A stretch of 42,346 nt of DNA from NCBI GenBank assembly GCA_021205755.1, contig JAJPWX010000074.1, positions 1 to 42,346 of the forward strand, read 5' to 3'. Positions 26,086-33,791 of the stretch are shown here, piece by piece. The notes beneath the pieces are model-generated. The model worked only from the letters and a program-made list of their open reading frames with translations, was not told where the DNA came from and ran no database searches. Every line of letters starts with the position of its first letter. The first letter of the stretch is position 1. The position numbers and the translations under genes are program-made. The stretch is from Lachnospiraceae bacterium (lineage in GTDB: Bacteria; Bacillota; Clostridia; Lachnospirales; Lachnospiraceae).

Positions 26086-26931
26086 TCAACCTTTCACTGC
26101 TCCGGTCACCATACTGTCCATAAGATTTCTCTGCATAATCAGGAAGAAAATCAGCATTGGAAGCATGGTAAGTGTTAACCCGGCCATAACCCCACTCCAA
26201 TCCGTCTGGTAAGAATCATAGAACTTCTGCATGGCAACCTGAATTGTAACCACATGGTCTCTTGTCAAAATCAGTCTCGGAATCATGAAATCATTAAACA
26301 CGCTCATCGTACTCATGATTGCGATCGTTGATGTGATGGGTTTGAGCAGCGGAAGGACAATAGAAAAGAAGGTTTTAAAAGGCCCGGCTCCGTCAATAAT
26401 TGCGGCTTCCTCCAGCTCAATCGGAACTGTTTTTACGAAACCCGAGTAAAGGAATATGGACATCGCCATATTGCCGCCCCAATAAATAAACACCATTCCC
26501 CAAAGATTATTGATCAAACCAAATTGCCTTGCCACCTGAACCAGCGGTATCATCAGGACCTGGGAAGGGATAACCATTGAAAATACCAGCAAGCCGGAAA
26601 AGCATTTACTCACGATATTATTGTATCTTTCCATCTTGTATGCTGCCGCCGAGCTAAGGACGATAATACCCGCTACGGAAGCAACTGTAATAAACAGAGT
26701 ATTCAAAAATGCCCGTCCAAAATTCATTTTTTCCCAGGCAGCAGCAAAATTGTCAAAATGCAGCTTTGTCGGCAACGCTGTCATATTCATCACGATTTCG
26801 CTTCCGCTCTTAAAAGCGTTAATAAAGACCAGAAAAATCGGATACAGGAACACTAGTGCTAACAGGATGGCAAGAACTTCAATAATCGCCGTTTTATACG
26901 TATATTTCTTCACTTTAGTCTTCCTCCCCAT
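26086..26931 (-). CDS. carbohydrate ABC transporter permease (MalG/CUT1 type)
   Basis: The second membrane subunit of a CUT1 sugar importer. Six hydrophobic segments are visible, starting YKTAIIEVLAILLALVFLYPIF. The ATPase-contact EAA loop reads ELEEAAIIDGAGPFKTFFSIVLPLLKP. The 281-residue length is typical. It overlaps the other permease gene by 17 bp. No ATPase gene is present, as usual for clostridial CUT1 systems that share one MsmX-like ATPase. Confidence 0.93.
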   Translation of the reverse strand: MGRKTKVKKYTYKTAIIEVLAILLALVFLYPIFLVFINAFKSGSEIVMNMTALPTKLHFDNFAAAWEKMNFGRAFLNTLFITVASVAGIIVLSSAAAYKMERYNNIVSKCFSGLLVFSMVIPSQVLMIPLVQVARQFGLINNLWGMVFIYWGGNMAMSIFLYSGFVKTVPIELEEAAIIDGAGPFKTFFSIVLPLLKPITSTIAIMSTMSVFNDFMIPRLILTRDHVVTIQVAMQKFYDSYQTDWSGVMAGLTLTMLPMLIFFLIMQRNLMDSMVTGAVKG

Positions 26932-27787
26932 TCATCACTTTTGTCTGGATCAATGCAACAATTCCCACTATAATACAAAAAACAAAGGATTCTGCCGTTG
27001 CCAGCGAATAGTTGCTTCTTGAGAAGGCTTCCATGTAAATATTATAGGCAATGGACTGCGTGGAGCCGTAAGGTCCACCCGACGTTAATGAATACGGCAG
27101 ATCAAACACTTTCAGGCCATTTACCAAAGTCAAAAACATACAGATCGTGCAGGATGACCGGATCAGCGGTAATGTTATGTGTCTGAACCTCTGCCACGAA
27201 TTTGTTCCGTCAATAGCCGCTGATTCCAGTACATCCGCCGGAACACTCTGTAATCCTGCCAGATAGATCAGCATCATATAACCAACCCCATGCCATACCT
27301 CAATAAAACAAATGCCCCAGAAAGTCGAGGTCGCATTCGTTAATATATTATTTTTCAGCATCTCTATTCCAAACAGGTTCCCCAGATACGGGAAAAAATT
27401 CGTAAAAATAAATCTCCACAAAAAACCGACGGTAACTGCACCGATCATCATCGGGGTAAAAAAAGCCGCCCTGAGTATTGACTGCGTTTTTAATTTCATA
27501 TTGAGTGCCAACGCCAATGCAAGTCCTATCACATTGCTTAAAATGATTGTCACAATCGTATATCTGACCGTGAACGAAATGGAGCTTAAAAAATCCTTAT
27601 TTTGAAATACAGCTATGTAATTTTTTAATCCTACCCAATTTACATTCAGACTGATACCATCATAATCTGTAAAAGAATTTCTCAAACCGATCAGCATTGG
27701 ATAGATTACAAAGCAAAGAAAGACCGCCATTGCTCCGCCTGTAAAAATAAAATATATAATATTGTCCTTTACCTTTTTATCCTTCAC
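26915..27787 (-). CDS. sugar ABC transporter permease (MalF/CUT1 type)
   Basis: The first membrane subunit of the same importer. The start IIYFIFTGGAMAVFLCFVIYPMLIG is the first membrane segment. The EAA loop reads DVLESAAIDGTNSWQRFRHITLPLIRS. Length 290 residues. It follows the binding-protein gene after a 159-bp gap that contains a GC-rich hairpin, so binding protein and permeases may be made in unequal amounts, as in other sugar ABC operons. Confidence 0.93.
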   Translation of the reverse strand: MKDKKVKDNIIYFIFTGGAMAVFLCFVIYPMLIGLRNSFTDYDGISLNVNWVGLKNYIAVFQNKDFLSSISFTVRYTIVTIILSNVIGLALALALNMKLKTQSILRAAFFTPMMIGAVTVGFLWRFIFTNFFPYLGNLFGIEMLKNNILTNATSTFWGICFIEVWHGVGYMMLIYLAGLQSVPADVLESAAIDGTNSWQRFRHITLPLIRSSCTICMFLTLVNGLKVFDLPYSLTSGGPYGSTQSIAYNIYMEAFSRSNYSLATAESFVFCIIVGIVALIQTKVMNGEED

Positions 27788-27901
27788 AATTCAACCCTCT
27801 TCCATCCATAAGGCCCGCTTTTACAGGAAAGCCTTATTTTTTGTTTGCACAGGGGTGCATAAAAATAAATTATGAGCTGCGCCTCGGCACTCCGAATGGG
27901 C

Positions 27902-27931
27902 GAGCAGGAGCCGACAGACCGCCCCCTGCTC
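27902..27931 (-). terminator. hairpin between binding-protein and permease genes
   Basis: GAGCAGG and CCTGCTC pair around a 16-nt loop just after the binding-protein stop. No T-run follows on the minus strand, so partial attenuation or protection of the upstream mRNA is more likely than full termination. Confidence 0.4.
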
Positions 27932-27946
27932 AATCACAGATTATGC

Positions 27947-29239
27947 TTAATCTAACCGAGTATAGAATTTTTCCGTTAACGCCTCATTTGTAGCCTCAGC
28001 GTCTGCCTGCCCGGCGCAGTAAGCCTGAATTGGAGCCAGTAAATCTTCCGTAAATCCGGTTGGCCAATCCTCCATTCCAAATCCATCAAATGCCTTATTA
28101 TCAGAAATATACTGATTCATATCCTGGTTTAAAGCAGACAAGGAGGACGTATCCACGCCTTCAAACGGAGGTGCAATGTCTCCTAATTCCACAAGATACG
28201 TTTCTGCATTTTCAACAAACCATTGGATAAAGTACAATGCTGCATCCAGATTTTCGGAATCTTTATAAACACACAATACATTTGTTGCCGAGGATACCAT
28301 CAGTTTCGTTTCTTCCTCATTGTCTGTCAGCGGGATTGCCATAAGGCCAAAATTGATGTCCGGATTGGTTTTCAAAATAGAATCTGCAAGCCATGTTCCT
28401 TGTTTGATCATCGCTATTTTCCCGGCAGCAAAATCGGCAATTTGATCATCAGCGCTATAGGTAATAGAGTTTTTACCAAGTCCGTAATCTAACGTTAAGT
28501 CTATATATTTGTACCAGTTTTCTGTTATAGAAAAATCATTCAGCGAATTTTCTTTATTATAGAGCCCCTCTACCACATCGGGATTCAGCTCCAGTTCATA
28601 GGCAAATTCCGCCGACAAGGCATGCATGGCAAAACCATATACCATGTATGTTTCTCCAAATGCCTGAATCCCCGCATCCTCTAACTTTTTGCATGCCTCT
28701 TCCAATTCTGTTAAAGTATCCGGAATTTCAGTAATTCCCGCCTGTTCAAACAAATCCTTATTATAAATAATACCGCAGGCTTCAGAAGAATATGGCAGCG
28801 CAAGGAGTTGGCCATCCAGCGTTCCTGCTGTTTTTGCCGAATCGTATACTACATCTACCCAGGATTCATCTGATAAATCATAAAGATAGTCTTTCCATTC
28901 GCTCAGGGTATCCAACGAGCCCTCCAGAGCAAATACATCTGGTGCTTCCCCCGCGGCAAATCTTGATTTTAAAACGGAGGTTCCTTCCCCTGCGCTTTCC
29001 TATTCAATAGTAGCTCCTGTTTCTTCTTTAAAATCAACAATAATCTGATCAACCATATCTTCGCTGATACCTGTTCCAAAGTACCATTTCAAGGTAACGC
29101 CGGTGAAATCCACCTCTTCCCCGTCAGTGGCTGAATTTTCCGCCGCTTCCGCCACAATTTCTGTCCCCACATTTCCGCATACGGTCAACATACAGATTGC
29201 CGCGGCAGCCAGCATAACTGAAACCATTTTTCTTTTCAT
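27947..29239 (-). pseudogene. extracellular sugar-binding protein with an in-frame TAG (copy B)
   Basis: The solute-binding protein of the CUT1 importer. Codons 1-79 (29,239-29,003) give a signal peptide with a possible lipobox (ICMLTVCGNVG) and KWYFGTGISEDMVDQIIVDFKEETGATIE. A TAG at 29,000-29,002 follows. The same frame continues without another stop for 350 codons: ESAGEGTSVLKSRFAAGEAPDVFALEGS and on to the FYTRLD end. Apart from the TAG, length and motifs fit a normal family member. AGGAGG precedes the ATG. A second, deleted copy is at 20,903-21,696. Either a recent nonsense mutation or readthrough is possible. Confidence 0.85.
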
Positions 29240-29283
29240 TTCCTGTGTCCTCCTGACTTTTTTTTGATAGCTACATAATAACA

Positions 29284-29375
29284 GGCAAATATCGGTTATT
29301 GAATGGAATTTCCTCGCTGAAAATTGGAATTTCAGAACGCAAAAATGCCGCCTTTTACCGACGGCATTTCCTTCT
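29284..29375 (-). repeat. GH65 C-terminal remnant upstream of the binding-protein gene
   Basis: The minus strand encodes EMPSVKGG and, after a frame break, SEEIPFN, matching the GH65 end KIPSVKAASRSGEEIPLSN at 21,743-21,805. The similarity continues through the intergenic TTATGTAG into the binding-protein RBS and start at both places. It shows the GH65-SBP junction exists twice. Confidence 0.75.
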
Positions 29376-29393
29376 GAACGGTCCATTTTGTAA

Positions 29394-29418
29394 ATTATAG
29401 TAAACGACGTAAGTCGTT
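29394..29418 (-). promoter_or_regulatory. candidate promoter and operator of the sugar-uptake genes
   Basis: A TATAAT (minus strand, 29394-29399) is preceded by the palindrome AAACGAC-GTAA-GTCGTTT at about 29,402-29,419. No clear -35 is present. It is a plausible control site for the transporter transcript, perhaps for the YesN-like or a LacI-type regulator. Confidence 0.35.
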
Positions 29419-29453
29419 TTACTCTCATTCATATCACTTTTCCCAAATATAGC

Positions 29454-31061
29454 TTAATGCTGGATCTGTCCATCACCTTGAGCGGCAGCTGATAAGATCT
29501 GTTTTTCCAGAGGAAGCAATGCCTGGATAAGCGCATGATCATGATTCTGTACCACATGACAATCCGGGCCAAAAAGCATTGTGTTCTCAATCGTGTCGGT
29601 GCTTTCCTGCCATCCCGGATTGCCTGTACGCGCAAATTCCATTACTGCGTGAAAAATCCTCTCCTCCAGCTCTGATGCACCATGGAACGCACAGACGGGA
29701 ACGAGCTTCGTATTATGGAATACAAATGGAATATCCGAGCAATGCCATGCACTGCGGCCATCTTCAATCGGAAAATCCTGTTCAAAAAGATAGCTGAACA
29801 CGGGACCGCCGGATGCGGCCCTCGCCTGAATATACTGAATGGTCGGACTGCGGAACATCGTGTCCACAAGAGCAATCTGCGAAGCGTCCCGGCGGGGATA
29901 CGCAGCCTGATACAAAGTGCAAAGCTGCACTGCAGTCTCTTCGCCAAAAAGCGTTTCCAGCGGCACAGATAAATCCGGTTTAAAAAATCCGAGGAACTCG
30001 GAAAACACAGTGCCGACCAGCAGAGGAACCGCTGCCGTCTCTTTTCGAAAACCGCTGCCATTTGTAAGAGGGTCTCCCAGATAAAAAGCGTTGGGATGCG
30101 GAGCCATGCCGACATTTTTCCCCTCTCTTTTCAGAGCAGGGCTTACCCGATTATAAGCCGCCGCCAGCTGCGCGTAGGGAACCGTTTCCAGCCCCGCTGC
30201 GGAGGAAATTCCCAGCGCATCCATAACTGCCAGCGCACAATCCCGTCCGCTTCCTGTGCTGTCTGCCATCGCACCACCGATAACACCGCTCATATTAAAG
30301 CAGCGATGATACAAGCCGTCCGCCGCCGGTGTCTGAAGCAGTGTAGTCACCTTTGCTCCACCTCCGGACTGACCAAAAACGGTTACGCAGGCCGGATCGC
30401 CGCCGAAAACCGCTATATTATCCCGAACCCATTTCAGAGCCAGCACAATATCGTCTCCGCCTGCATTCCCGGAATTAACATATTCCTCTCCAAAATCAGA
30501 CAAATCAAAGTATCCAAGAATGTTTAGCCTGTGATTGACAGAAACAACGACACAGTTACCCAACCTTGCCATGTTCTCCCCTTCATAGGCGACCTGCTCA
30601 ATGGCCGAACCGTCTGAATATCCGCCGCCATGCAGCCAGAAGAGAACCGGACGTTTGCCGCAGTCACACGCAGGTGTCCAGATATTCAGATTCAGGCAAT
30701 CCTCATTCTGCACCCAGTATCGGTGAGGAACAAGCATCTCCCCTCCTGGTTTTTCCATCCGCAATACAGGGCACACATATCCATAATTTGTAGCATCCAG
30801 CGGTTCCTTCCAGCCGGTGACGGGCACCGGAGCGTGAAATCTGCGGGCTTTTCCATATGGGATCCCTTTAAATATATCCAGGCCATCGTAATGATATCCG
30901 CGCACCGGTCCATATGAGGTCTGTGCCATTGGAGCGGTAGAAGTATAGTAGAAGTGATGCTTCATAGCCGGTACGTCCGCCGCATCCAGAGGGCTTTCTC
31001 CTTTCACCGCGCAGCCTGCCGACCGGCTGCCATTCTCGTCCTGAAAAGTCATCTGAAACAT
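29454..31061 (-). CDS. type B carboxylesterase with activase-derived N-terminus
   Basis: A serine esterase of the type B (para-nitrobenzyl esterase) family, hydrolysing carboxylic esters. The body starts near residue 33. The oxyanion hole HGGGY is at 144-148, nucleophile S232 in GQSGGG (230-235), an acid in FSEFLGFF and the His in AWHCSDIPFVF. The first ~28 residues (MFQMTFQDENGSR...GESPLDAAD) are not esterase sequence. They match residues 1-28 of the activase at 14,274-16,205. The gene therefore starts with a borrowed RBS, start codon and leader, and AGGAGG lies 11 nt before the ATG. No signal peptide is seen. A LysR-type operator lies upstream. Confidence 0.9.
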   Translation of the reverse strand: MFQMTFQDENGSRSAGCAVKGESPLDAADVPAMKHHFYYTSTAPMAQTSYGPVRGYHYDGLDIFKGIPYGKARRFHAPVPVTGWKEPLDATNYGYVCPVLRMEKPGGEMLVPHRYWVQNEDCLNLNIWTPACDCGKRPVLFWLHGGGYSDGSAIEQVAYEGENMARLGNCVVVSVNHRLNILGYFDLSDFGEEYVNSGNAGGDDIVLALKWVRDNIAVFGGDPACVTVFGQSGGGAKVTTLLQTPAADGLYHRCFNMSGVIGGAMADSTGSGRDCALAVMDALGISSAAGLETVPYAQLAAAYNRVSPALKREGKNVGMAPHPNAFYLGDPLTNGSGFRKETAAVPLLVGTVFSEFLGFFKPDLSVPLETLFGEETAVQLCTLYQAAYPRRDASQIALVDTMFRSPTIQYIQARAASGGPVFSYLFEQDFPIEDGRSAWHCSDIPFVFHNTKLVPVCAFHGASELEERIFHAVMEFARTGNPGWQESTDTIENTMLFGPDCHVVQNHDHALIQALLPLEKQILSAAAQGDGQIQH

Positions 31062-31280
31062 ATTCCAAGTTACCTCCTCATAGTTTGTCTTACTATATAG
31101 AACATCATCAGACGCATGTCCTGCGGCTCTGAATGATTTTCTTTTTCATCACTATAGCCCAAAATCACTGTTTCATAAATCCGAAATTCTTTATCAATCA
31201 GCAACCGTTGGTTGTGGTATCGAATTTCCTCAATACTCTTCTGGTCAGTGCGAATGCCAGAATAAACGCAAAAACATCAG
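30979..31280 (-). repeat. duplicated segment, copy B: activase-like start, promoter and MATE tail
   Basis: This matches 16,124-16,502 in two blocks: 30,979-31,061, now the 5' end of the carboxylesterase gene, and about 31,138-31,280, holding the promoter, operator and MATE C-terminus. Here the MATE gene is complete, so this is the likely source arrangement for the MATE tail. Confidence 0.8.
31151..31215 (-). promoter_or_regulatory. LysR-type operator and promoter (b), upstream of the carboxylesterase
   Basis: The palindrome GCAACC-N3-GGTTGT is at 31201-31215. The -10 TATAGT (minus strand) is at 31151-31156, exactly 44 bp away. The palindrome overlaps the last codons and stop of the upstream MATE gene. 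Confidence 0.75.
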
Positions 31281-32562
31281 CGACGGGCTGTGAGAGCTCC
31301 AGTCCGCGTAATCCGAACATACCAGAAAGAATAGCCAGCGCAGGAATCAGGAACAGCCCCTGCCTCGCACAGGATATTATAGAGGCACGCAAGCCATACC
31401 CGATGGACTGGGTGAACATATTGCTTATTATATAGTAACCCCAGAGAGGCATTGTAACAAGCTGCGCACGCAGCGCGAAGGTTCCGATTGCGATAACCTC
31501 CGCATCGTTCTTTCGGAACAATTCGATAATATGTCCGGAGAGCATCATGGAAATCACACAAAGGATGAGCAGCATGACCGTCGCAACTTTCACGCAGAAC
31601 CAGAACGATCGTTTGACGCGATCATATTTTCCGGCACCAAAATTGAACGCACAGACTGGCTGAAATCCCTGCCCGAAACCAATAATGACAGAATTGATAA
31701 ACATTGTGAAGCGCGAGACTATCGTCATCGCCGCGACAGCTGCATCACCATAATTTCCCGCAATCGAATTCAACATCACGGAAGAGATGCTTGCAATGCC
31801 CTGCCGTGCAAGAGCTGGTACTCCTGTATAAAGGATGCCTCCGTATATCTGCTTCGTCGGGCGGTAATTGCGCGGTGTTATCCGAATGGTATCCCTATGC
31901 ATATTACACATGAACAGAAGAATGCAAAAACTGACAAACTGGGAAAAACCAGTTGCAACGCCTGCCCCCATCGTGCCCATTCCGACGCCAAAAATAAGGA
32001 TGGGATCGAGGACGATATTCAAAATACCGCCTGTCGTGATTCCGACCATGGAATAGACAGCCAGCCCCTGAAAGCGGAGAAGATTGTTCATGATCAGCGA
32101 ACAGATCATAAAGGGCGCAGCCAGAAAAATATAACGGGCATAGTCCGCCGCATATGGAGCGATGGTCTCCGTAGAACCAAGCAATAGCACGATCGATTCC
32201 ATCCGTGTCATGCCGAGTACCGCAACCACGAGGCCCAGCCCAAAACCGGTAAGCCACGCAACCGATGCATATATTTTTGCTTCTTCCTCCTGACCTTTTC
32301 CTAGCAATTGGGATATCTGATTTCCTGCACCCTGTCCGAGCATAAATGCGAATGCCTGGATCAGTGCCATTGCTGAATAAATGATACCTACAGCCCCGGA
32401 CGCGGATGTGCCGATCTGACTTACAAAAAACGTATCCGCCATATTATAGACAGAAGTAATCAACATCGAAAGGATCGTCGGTCCCGCAAGCCTTGGTATC
32501 ACCTGTTCGATCGGATCATTCAGTATTTGTTCGTTTCGTGAATGTGACTCCATCGTTTTCAT
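31198..32562 (-). CDS. MATE-family exporter within the cargo
   Basis: A 454-residue, 12-segment inner-membrane exporter of the MATE family (LAGPTILSMLITSVYNMADTFFVSQIG at the N-terminus; AGAGVATGFSQFV-like repeat in the middle). The ATG follows GAGGAGG at a rather long 14-nt distance. Its last codons contain the LysR operator of the next gene. Its own promoter carries operator (e), so it is probably induced with the catabolic genes and may export a toxic substrate or product. A copy of its 3' end is at 16,420-16,505. Confidence 0.88.
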   Translation of the reverse strand: MKTMESHSRNEQILNDPIEQVIPRLAGPTILSMLITSVYNMADTFFVSQIGTSASGAVGIIYSAMALIQAFAFMLGQGAGNQISQLLGKGQEEEAKIYASVAWLTGFGLGLVVAVLGMTRMESIVLLLGSTETIAPYAADYARYIFLAAPFMICSLIMNNLLRFQGLAVYSMVGITTGGILNIVLDPILIFGVGMGTMGAGVATGFSQFVSFCILLFMCNMHRDTIRITPRNYRPTKQIYGGILYTGVPALARQGIASISSVMLNSIAGNYGDAAVAAMTIVSRFTMFINSVIIGFGQGFQPVCAFNFGAGKYDRVKRSFWFCVKVATVMLLILCVISMMLSGHIIELFRKNDAEVIAIGTFALRAQLVTMPLWGYYIISNMFTQSIGYGLRASIISCARQGLFLIPALAILSGMFGLRGLELSQPVADVFAFILAFALTRRVLRKFDTTTNGC

Positions 32563-32591
32563 AGTATCACTGCATACCTCCTCGTAACGCT

Positions 32592-32656
32592 ATTGTACTT
32601 ATTTCAACCGTCTTTTGAAAGAAGTATATTTTTGTGGAATTGCAACCAAAAGTTGT
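32592..32656 (-). promoter_or_regulatory. LysR-type operator and promoter (e), upstream of the MATE gene
   Basis: The palindrome GCAACC-N3-AGTTGT is at 32642-32656. The -10 TACAAT (minus strand) is at 32592-32597, again exactly 44 bp away. It is the least symmetrical of the five sites. It lies between the LysR stop and the MATE start. Confidence 0.7.
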
Positions 32657-32696
32657 AATACAGCAGAAACGATCATTCACACGAATGCGATAGGCT

Positions 32697-33590
32697 CTAT
32701 CCAATTGTCTCAATATTCAAAGATTTTATAAACCGCCCAAAATCCGCAATGACCGGATTCTGGCTGCGTGCTTTTTCAACAGCCATATAAATCCTTCGTT
32801 TTTTGATGTCCGATACCTCTATCGAAACCACGTCTTCCTCACCGGCAAACAATGGCAGCCAATGTGCCGGGATCAGAGCGATTCCCATATTATTTCGCAC
32901 CATTTTCAGATGCGTGAGGGGATCATCTGATTGAAACACAACCTTTGGCTCTATCTTTATTTCCCGAAAATCTTCCAAAAGATGCCCGTACGCCTTGTTT
33001 TCCGAGGAAGCAGAAATAAGCGGGGTATCTGCAAGATCTTTCATGGTCAAACTGGAACGCTTTGAGAGCCTGTGGTTTTTTGGCAGAAGCGCATAGATGA
33101 TTTCTTCTGCGACAAGCTGACAGCAAAAATCATGTCCGGATGACGGCTCCATACAGAAAATCACATCCAGTTTCCCATTTTCCAGCATTTGCTCACAACT
33201 ATAGTCTGCTTCGCTTTGTAACTGAATCCTGATATCCGGATTTGACTTTTCATATTCGGATATCAGCTTCTCCAGGTTCAATGCGGGCAGGACGCAGCTT
33301 CCGAATCCGATATGCAGCACCAGGTTTTCTGCTTTTGCTTTTTCCAGAATATGACAGGATTTTTCGTATTCCTCCATCAGATGCTTCGCCTGCACATAAA
33401 ACGCGTCTCCAAAGGGAGTGGGGGACAGACGGTTTTTGCGGCGGATAAAGAGTGGAAAATTCCACTCCCGCTCCAATGCACGGATTGCCTTGGAGAGTCC
33501 CTGTTCTGAAATGTGCAGCCTGGCGGAAGCCGCCGTCACGCTCCTGTTTTCATAAGTTTCAATAAAATAGTTCAGATTCACAAAATCCAT
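32697..33590 (-). CDS. LysR-type transcriptional regulator
   Basis: The N-terminal winged helix-turn-helix (MDFVNLNYFIETYENRSVTAASARLHISEQGLSKAIRALE) is followed by a linker helix and a substrate-binding domain (LHIGFGSCVLPALNLEKLI; then two lobes to residue 297). GGAGATG lies before the ATG. It is divergent from the FAD-oxidase operon, the usual arrangement for a LysR protein and its target. The 15-bp palindrome in that gap also occurs before four other cargo transcripts, so I infer that this protein controls all five. The inducer is unknown. Confidence 0.92.
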   Translation of the reverse strand: MDFVNLNYFIETYENRSVTAASARLHISEQGLSKAIRALEREWNFPLFIRRKNRLSPTPFGDAFYVQAKHLMEEYEKSCHILEKAKAENLVLHIGFGSCVLPALNLEKLISEYEKSNPDIRIQLQSEADYSCEQMLENGKLDVIFCMEPSSGHDFCCQLVAEEIIYALLPKNHRLSKRSSLTMKDLADTPLISASSENKAYGHLLEDFREIKIEPKVVFQSDDPLTHLKMVRNNMGIALIPAHWLPLFAGEEDVVSIEVSDIKKRRIYMAVEKARSQNPVIADFGRFIKSLNIETIG

Positions 33591-33692
33591 GATAGGGCAT
33601 CTCCTTCTTTTGTTTTATCTTTCGGACGCCATAAAGCTTTACAGATTATTGCGCGCCGACAGGTATATTCGTTCGTTTAAAAATATAGTACC

Positions 33693-33757
33693 ACAACCTG
33701 AGGTTGTTGGCTAACAAATAATTTCTGATTTAACAAAAAAACATACCGGGTTATAGT
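33693..33757 (+). promoter_or_regulatory. LysR-type operator and promoter (c), upstream of the FAD-oxidase operon
   Basis: The palindrome ACAACCTGAGGTTGT is at 33693-33707, perfectly symmetric apart from its 3-bp centre. The -10 TATAGT is at 33752-33757, exactly 44 bp away. The palindrome centre falls near -64. The -35 region (TTTAAC) is poor. It lies in the LysR/oxidase divergent gap. Confidence 0.8.
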
Positions 33758-33791
33758 GTTAATTATCTAACAAAAAGAATGGAGGGGTAAC

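Noticed and set aside
29000-29002. TAG read as pyrrolysine.
   Set aside because: Binding proteins are not known pyrrolysine proteins and no Pyl genes are visible; kept only as a nonsense/readthrough question.
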